Shown: positions 59,716 through 64,000 of the stretch, in pieces
Layout of the letters: every line of letters starts with the position of its first letter
Numbering within the stretch: the first letter of the stretch is position 1
NCBI GenBank assembly: GCA_040879985.1
Contig: JBBDJH010000021.1
Span: forward strand, 1-64,000
Source: VRUE01 sp040879985
GTDB taxonomy: Bacteria > Actinomycetota > Thermoleophilia > Solirubrobacterales > 70-9
Length of the DNA: 64,000 bases
Direction: 5' to 3'
Notes under the pieces: generated by a model
The model's input: only the letters and a program-made list of their open reading frames with translations
Databases searched by the model: none
What the model was told of the DNA's origin: nothing
Position numbers and translations under genes: made by a program

Positions 59716-60804
59716 GTGCGGGTCAGCGCCGTCGAAGCGAGGCCGCTGCGCAGCCTGAGCGACGTGCGGGTCGAGCTCGGCGAGGGGATCGTCAGCCTGA
59801 TCGGACCCAACGGCGCCGGCAAGACCAACCTGCTCGAGGCCCTCTACTTCGCCCTCACCGGGCGCTCCTTCCGCACCTCCGACCGGCGTGAGCTGATCCC
59901 CTTCGGCGGCCAGTTCGCCCGCGCCGAGGCGGTCGTGCGCGACGGCGACGGGATCGAGCGCCGCCTGCTCGCCTCGGTCAGCCGGGCGGAGGGCAGGCGC
60001 CACCTGCTCGACGGCAACGCTGCCGAGCCCGCCGAGCTGGCCCGGCAGCGGCCTCCGGTCGCCGTCTTCTCGCCGGACCGCCTGGCGCTGGTCAAGGGCC
60101 CGCCGGCCGAGCGCCGCGCCCACCTCGACCGCTACGTCGCCGCCCGCTGGCCCTCGCGCTCGGGCTTGCGGCAGCGCTACGGCCAGGCCCTGGCGCAGCG
60201 CAACGCGCTGCTCGCCAGGCTGGCGCGCGGCCAGGGGGGCGGCGACCTGGCGGTCTGGGACGCGGCGCTGGCCGAGTCGGCCGAGGCGCTGATCGAGGCC
60301 CGGGCCGAGGCAACCGCGGAGCTGGCCCCGCCGTTCGCCGCCGCCGCCGCCGATCTCGGCCTGGCCGGCGGCGGCACGATCGAGTACGCGCCCCGCGCCA
60401 GTGGCTCGGCGGCCGAGATCCGCGCCGGCTTGGCCGAGCGCCGCGACGCCGATCTGCGCCTCGGCCGCAGCTCATGGGGGCCGCACCTGGACGAGCTGAC
60501 GTTCCTCGCCGCCGGCAGGTCCCTGCGCCGCTACGGGTCGCAGGGCCAGCAGCGGGCGGCGCTGCTGGCCCTGCTCTTCGCCGAGCGCGAGGCGCTGCTC
60601 GCCGCCCACCGGGTGGCGCCGCTGCTGCTGCTCGACGACGTGATGAGCGAGCTCGACCCGGAGCGCCGCGCCTTGCTGGTCGGGCGCCTCGCCGGCGGCG
60701 GGCAAGCCCTGATCACGGCCGCGTCCGAGGAGTCGGTGCCGGCCGGGGCGCTGGAGCGGACCCTGCGGGCGCCCTTCGAGACCCCCCGTTCGGCCGCCGC
60801 ATGA
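59716..60804 (+). CDS. recF: DNA replication and repair protein RecF
   Basis: A 362-residue SMC-like ATPase: Walker A GPNGAGKTNLLEALYF near residue 30, LTGRSFRTS after it, FSPDRLALVKGPPAERR in the centre, signature YGSQGQQR and Walker B LLLLDDVMSELD at the end. It loads RecA at gaps with RecO and RecR. Start GTG 59716, 12 nt after dnaN. Overlaps the DUF721 gene by ATGA. Confidence 0.95.
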   Translation: MRVSAVEARPLRSLSDVRVELGEGIVSLIGPNGAGKTNLLEALYFALTGRSFRTSDRRELIPFGGQFARAEAVVRDGDGIERRLLASVSRAEGRRHLLDGNAAEPAELARQRPPVAVFSPDRLALVKGPPAERRAHLDRYVAARWPSRSGLRQRYGQALAQRNALLARLARGQGGGDLAVWDAALAESAEALIEARAEATAELAPPFAAAAADLGLAGGGTIEYAPRASGSAAEIRAGLAERRDADLRLGRSSWGPHLDELTFLAAGRSLRRYGSQGQQRAALLALLFAEREALLAAHRVAPLLLLDDVMSELDPERRALLVGRLAGGGQALITAASEESVPAGALERTLRAPFETPRSAAA

Positions 60805-61100
60805 GCCGCCGCCGCGTCCCCCGCCCGGCCTCCTCGGCGTTCCGCGCCGCGCGTCAGCAGGCCGCCCCGAAGACCCGTCTCGCCGCCGTGCAGTCGGTCT
60901 GGGACGAGGTCGTCGGCGAGCGGGTGGCGGCGGTGGCGCAGCCGGTCTCCGAGCGCGGCGGGACGGTGACGATCGCCTGCTCGGACCCGGTCTGGGTCGA
61001 GGAGTTGGACCTGATGCAGGAGCAATTCGGCCGCGCCCTGCGCGAGCGGCTCGGCGATGCCGCGCCGGTGAGCTTGCGCTTCCGTGTCAAAGACGCCTGA
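60801..61100 (+). CDS. DUF721 family protein
   Basis: A 99-residue basic protein, start ATG 60801 (ATGA overlap with recF). VWDEVVGERVAAVAQPV and VACSDPVWVEELDLMQEQ-type blocks (here TIACSDPVWVEELDLM) are those of the DUF721/DciA-like family found between recF and gyrB in most actinobacteria. DciA relatives help load the replicative helicase, which would fit this place; direct evidence in this family is limited. Confidence 0.85.
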   Translation: MSRRRVPRPASSAFRAARQQAAPKTRLAAVQSVWDEVVGERVAAVAQPVSERGGTVTIACSDPVWVEELDLMQEQFGRALRERLGDAAPVSLRFRVKDA

Positions 61101-61173
61101 GATTCGTCACAGTTGTCCGTCATTTGCAGGTATTTCTTAATTCGGCGCCGGGCGTTCCAGGGGCCCGGACTGG

Positions 61174-61179
61174 TATCCT
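61174..61179 (+). promoter_or_regulatory. Extended -10 box upstream of gyrB
   Basis: TATCCT preceded by TGG (extended -10 form TGN). It would start a transcript near 61186, before the hairpin at 61199-61236, so gyrB would have a leader of about 80 nt. Confidence 0.4.
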
Positions 61180-61198
61180 TATGTCAACTCGACTTCTA

Positions 61199-61241
61199 CC
61201 CCGGCCGGGCGCCCCGAGCGCGCCAGGCGGCCGGGGTTTTC
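61199..61241 (+). terminator. Intrinsic terminator-like hairpin in the gyrB leader
   Basis: CCCCGGCCG (61199-61207) and CGGCCGGGG (61228-61236) form a 9-bp GC stem with a 20-nt loop, followed by TTTTCT. It could end the recF-DUF721 transcript or act as an attenuator for gyrB, since the extended -10 box lies upstream of it. It is the only hairpin in this window that I saw followed directly by a T-run. Confidence 0.55.
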
Positions 61242-61263
61242 TGTGAGACGCGGAAGGGACCTG

Positions 61264-63696
61264 TTGGCTAAGACGAACCAGAACGCCGCTGGGAGCAAGG
61301 CGAAAAAAGAGGACTCCTACGGCGCCAAGGACATCACCGTCCTCGAGGGCCTGGAAGCGGTTCGCAAGCGGCCCGGCATGTACATCGGCTCGACCGGCCC
61401 GCGCGGCCTCCACCATCTCGTCTACGAGGTCGTCGACAACTCGGTCGACGAGGCGATCGCCGGGCACTGCAGCTCGGTCCGCGTCGCCCTCCATCCCGAC
61501 GACAGCTGCACGGTCACGGATGACGGCCGCGGCATCCCGGTCGAAGAACTGAAGAAGGAGAAACGGCCGGCGGCCGAGGTCGTGCTGACGACGCTGCACG
61601 CCGGCGGCAAGTTCGGCGACGGCGGCGGCTACAAAGTCTCCGGCGGCCTGCACGGCGTCGGCGTCTCCGTCGTCAACGCGCTGTCGGAGAAGCTGCACCT
61701 CGAGATCAGCCGCGCCGGGCGCGTCTGGAGCCAGGACTACGTGCGCGGCAAGCCGCAGGGCCCGCTCAGCGAGGGCGCCGAGACGGACCGGACCGGCACC
61801 ACGTTGACCTTCCAGCCCGACGCCGAAGTCTTCGAGGAGGTCGAGTTCGACTTCCAGACCCTGGCCGAGCGCCTGCGCGAGACCGCCTTCCTCACCCGCG
61901 GCCTGAAGATCGAGCTGATCGACGAGCGCGGCCAGACCAACAGCGTCACCTTCCAGTACGAGGGCGGGATCGAGGACTTCGTCCGCCACCTCAACGAGAA
62001 CAAGGACACGCTGCACGCGAAGACGATCTTCTTCGAGGGCGAGGAGGACGAGGGCCAGGTCGAGGTGGCGATGCAGTGGAACAACTCCTACCAGGAGTCG
62101 ATCTTCAGCTTCGCCAACAACATCAACACCCACGAGGGCGGCTCGCACCTCTCCGGCTTCCGCTCGGCACTGACCCGGACCCTCAACGCCTACGCGCGCA
62201 GCAAGGGCCTGCTCAAGGAGAAGGACGGCAACCTCGGCGGCGAGGACGTGCGCGAGGGGCTGACCGCGGTGATCTCGGTCAAGCTGCACGACCCGCAGTT
62301 CGAGGGCCAGACCAAGACCAAACTCGGCAACCCGCCGATCCGCGGCCTGGTCGAGGAGACGGTCAACCGCAAGCTGGCCGAGTTCTTCGAGGAGAACCCG
62401 AGCGAGGCGCGGCGGATCATCACCAAGGCGATCGACGCCTCACGCGCCCGCGACGCCGCCCGCAAAGCACGCGACCTGACCCGCCGCAAGTCGGCGCTGG
62501 AGAACTCGACCCTGCCGGGCAAGCTCGCCGACTGCACGGTCAAGGACCCGCGCGACGCGGAGATCTTCGTGGTCGAGGGCGATTCCGCCGGCGGCTCGGC
62601 GAAGCAGGCGCGCGACCGCTCGACCCAGGCGGTGCTGCCGCTGCGCGGCAAGATCATCAACGTCGAGAAGAACCGGATCGACAAGGTCCTCGCCAACACC
62701 GAGGTGCAGGCGCTGATCACGGCGATCGGCACGGGCGTCCACGACGAGTTCAACCTCGAGGACGCCCGCTACCACAAAATCGTCATGGCGACCGACGCTG
62801 ACGTCGACGGCGCCCACATCCGCACCCTCGTCCTCACCTTCCTCTACCGGCAGATGCCCGAGCTGATCGACGCCGGCTACGTCTACATCGCCAAACCGCC
62901 GCTCTACCGGGTCAAACAGGGCAACCAGGAGACCTACCTGGAGCGCGAGTCCGAACTCGAAGAGCTGCTGCTGCGCGACAAGCTCGAGCAGGTCGAGGTC
63001 GTCGACGCCACCGGCAAGGCGACGACGCTGAGCAAGAGCCGCTGGCAGAGCTACACGCGGCGGGCGAAAGAGTACGAGGGCTGGGGCTCCTCGCTGCAGG
63101 CGGAGTTCGGCCACGACACCGTCCGCTTCCTCGAGGAGTCGAGCCTGCTCGACGAAGAGGTGGCGACGGTCGCCGACGCGCGCAAGCTGCTCAGCGCGCC
63201 GGCGGGCGAGGGCGAGCCGTTCGACACCGAGATCGTCACCGACTCCGACGAGGGGCTCGTGGTCAAGGCGCTCGAACGCAAGAGCGGCCTGGCCCGCACC
63301 CACCGCCTGCCCGGCCGGCTCTTCGAGCATTACGACTACCGCAAGTTCGCCGCAGTGCACACGGCCCTGCTCGGCCAGGTCGGCCGGCCACCCTTCGAGG
63401 TGCGATTCGGCGGCCGTACCGCGGAGGCGCTCTCCTTCGAGGCGCTGCGTCCCGCCGTGATCGAGCTGGCCCGCCACGGTGTGCAGCTGACCCGCTTCAA
63501 GGGGCTCGGCGAGATGAACGCCGACCAGCTGCGCGAGACGACGATGGACCCCGCCAGCCGCACGCTGGCCCGGGTCACCCTCGACGACGCGACCGCGGCC
63601 GATCAGATCTTCTCGATGCTGATGGGCGACCAGGTCGGCCCGCGCCGCGAATTCATCGAGTCCAACGCAAAAGACGTCAAGTTCCTCGATGTGTAG
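61264..63696 (+). CDS. gyrB: DNA gyrase subunit B with insertion domain
   Basis: An 810-residue product. GHKL ATPase motifs EVVDNSVDEA, DDGRGIP and GGLHGVGVSVVNAL; TOPRIM motifs EGDSAGGSAKQ and MATDADVDGAHI; end KGLGEMNADQLRETTMDP. About 170 residues (567-738) are inserted between LYRVKQGNQETYLE and KGLGEMN, the same site as the insert of E. coli GyrB; Bacillus and most actinobacterial GyrB lack it and are about 640-690 long. Start: TTG 61264 with GGAAGGGA a few bases upstream is preferred over GTG 61243. It pairs with the gyrA product downstream to introduce negative supercoils. Confidence 0.95.
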   Translation: MAKTNQNAAGSKAKKEDSYGAKDITVLEGLEAVRKRPGMYIGSTGPRGLHHLVYEVVDNSVDEAIAGHCSSVRVALHPDDSCTVTDDGRGIPVEELKKEKRPAAEVVLTTLHAGGKFGDGGGYKVSGGLHGVGVSVVNALSEKLHLEISRAGRVWSQDYVRGKPQGPLSEGAETDRTGTTLTFQPDAEVFEEVEFDFQTLAERLRETAFLTRGLKIELIDERGQTNSVTFQYEGGIEDFVRHLNENKDTLHAKTIFFEGEEDEGQVEVAMQWNNSYQESIFSFANNINTHEGGSHLSGFRSALTRTLNAYARSKGLLKEKDGNLGGEDVREGLTAVISVKLHDPQFEGQTKTKLGNPPIRGLVEETVNRKLAEFFEENPSEARRIITKAIDASRARDAARKARDLTRRKSALENSTLPGKLADCTVKDPRDAEIFVVEGDSAGGSAKQARDRSTQAVLPLRGKIINVEKNRIDKVLANTEVQALITAIGTGVHDEFNLEDARYHKIVMATDADVDGAHIRTLVLTFLYRQMPELIDAGYVYIAKPPLYRVKQGNQETYLERESELEELLLRDKLEQVEVVDATGKATTLSKSRWQSYTRRAKEYEGWGSSLQAEFGHDTVRFLEESSLLDEEVATVADARKLLSAPAGEGEPFDTEIVTDSDEGLVVKALERKSGLARTHRLPGRLFEHYDYRKFAAVHTALLGQVGRPPFEVRFGGRTAEALSFEALRPAVIELARHGVQLTRFKGLGEMNADQLRETTMDPASRTLARVTLDDATAADQIFSMLMGDQVGPRREFIESNAKDVKFLDV

Positions 63697-63708
63697 GGAG
63701 GATTGCTG

Positions 63709-64000
63709 ATGGCGCTGGAGGCCCTGACCGGACGGATCGAGGAGCGCGAGCTCGAGAAGGAGATGCGCTCCTCCTACCTCGATTACGCGATGAGCGTGAT
63801 CGTCGGCCGGGCGCTGCCCGACGTTCGCGACGGCCTCAAGCCGGTGCATCGCCGCGTGCTCTACGCGATGCACGACATCGGCCTGCAGCCGACCCGCTCC
63901 TACCGCAAGTGCGCCTTCATCGTCGGTGAGGTGATGGGCAAGTACCACCCGCACGGCGACTCGGCGATCTACGACACCCTGGTGCGGATGGCGCAGGAGT
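63709..64000 (+). CDS. gyrA: DNA gyrase subunit A, 5' part (runs off the window)
   Basis: The visible 97 codons start at ATG 63709 with GGGAGGA 6 nt upstream, 12 nt after gyrB. SSYLDYAMSVIVGRALPDVRDGLKPVHRRVLYAM and YHPHGDSAIYDTLVRMAQ are the N-terminal GyrA blocks; the latter is the quinolone-resistance determining region, with Ser at the position (HGDSAIYD) that confers drug sensitivity when unmutated. The active-site tyrosine and C-terminal propeller lie beyond the edge. Confidence 0.95.
   Translation, partial: MALEALTGRIEERELEKEMRSSYLDYAMSVIVGRALPDVRDGLKPVHRRVLYAMHDIGLQPTRSYRKCAFIVGEVMGKYHPHGDSAIYDTLVRMAQE

Overview
The window is high-GC chromosomal DNA of an actinobacterium, most likely class Thermoleophilia (Solirubrobacterales-like). 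The evidence is the origin gene order (rpmH-rnpA-yidD-yidC-jag-rsmG-parA-parB facing away from dnaA-dnaN-recF-DUF721-gyrB-gyrA), frequent GTG/TTG starts, 4-bp start/stop overlaps, many start codons 6-10 nt after a TANNNT box (leaderless style), an MCE operon, MMPL exporters and large secreted repeat proteins. No lineage assignment was tested by search.

Layout. 1-1.4 kb: two small exported proteins in lower-GC accessory DNA. 1.5-13.7 kb (minus): an MMPL transporter gene followed by six overlapping MCE genes, with no YrbE permease or MCE ATPase. 13.7-15.3 kb: two secreted four-cysteine paralogues, called P1 here. 15.3-21.9 kb: tRNA-Lys, a membrane protein, tatC, tatA, a zinc-ribbon protein, a polyprenyl synthase with a menaquinone methyltransferase, and a b6c-type quinol oxidase complex (Rieske, cytochrome b, subunit IV-cytochrome c fusion). 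22-26.5 kb: second MMPL plus a secreted pair (P2 then P1). 26.6-30.4 kb: haem genes (hemB, AhbA/B-like fusion, hemL, a small unknown). 30.5-40.2 kb: ABC-2 exporter, YmdB-like phosphoesterase, GT-C-like membrane protein, phosphatase-fold protein, aminotransferase, ddl, bifunctional-nuclease family protein. 40.3-51.7 kb: a second P2-P1 pair leading into two large secreted proteins, converging with a third MMPL. 51.9-64 kb: tRNA-Ile and the replication-origin region.

Two patterns stand out. First, ten palindromic elements of three families (A: 33397, 35153, 53703, 55277; B: 26509, 28269, 54603; C: 17659, 39522 and a degenerate copy at 19487) have conserved cores. Their outermost arms are complementary within a copy but differ between copies. 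Eight sit at or within 10 nt of a stop codon in the orientation of that gene, and several are read in frame into the ends of ORFs. Simple hairpins without a core occupy the same kind of position elsewhere. One reading is that mobile cores entered the loops of pre-existing terminator stems. Second, all three MMPL genes lie next to P1 genes, and a motif like the P1 N-terminal cysteine pair recurs four times in the 1558-residue secreted protein, suggesting an envelope module that pairs a lipid-type exporter with secreted partners.

All names rest on motifs, length and context read by eye; no search or folding program was run.
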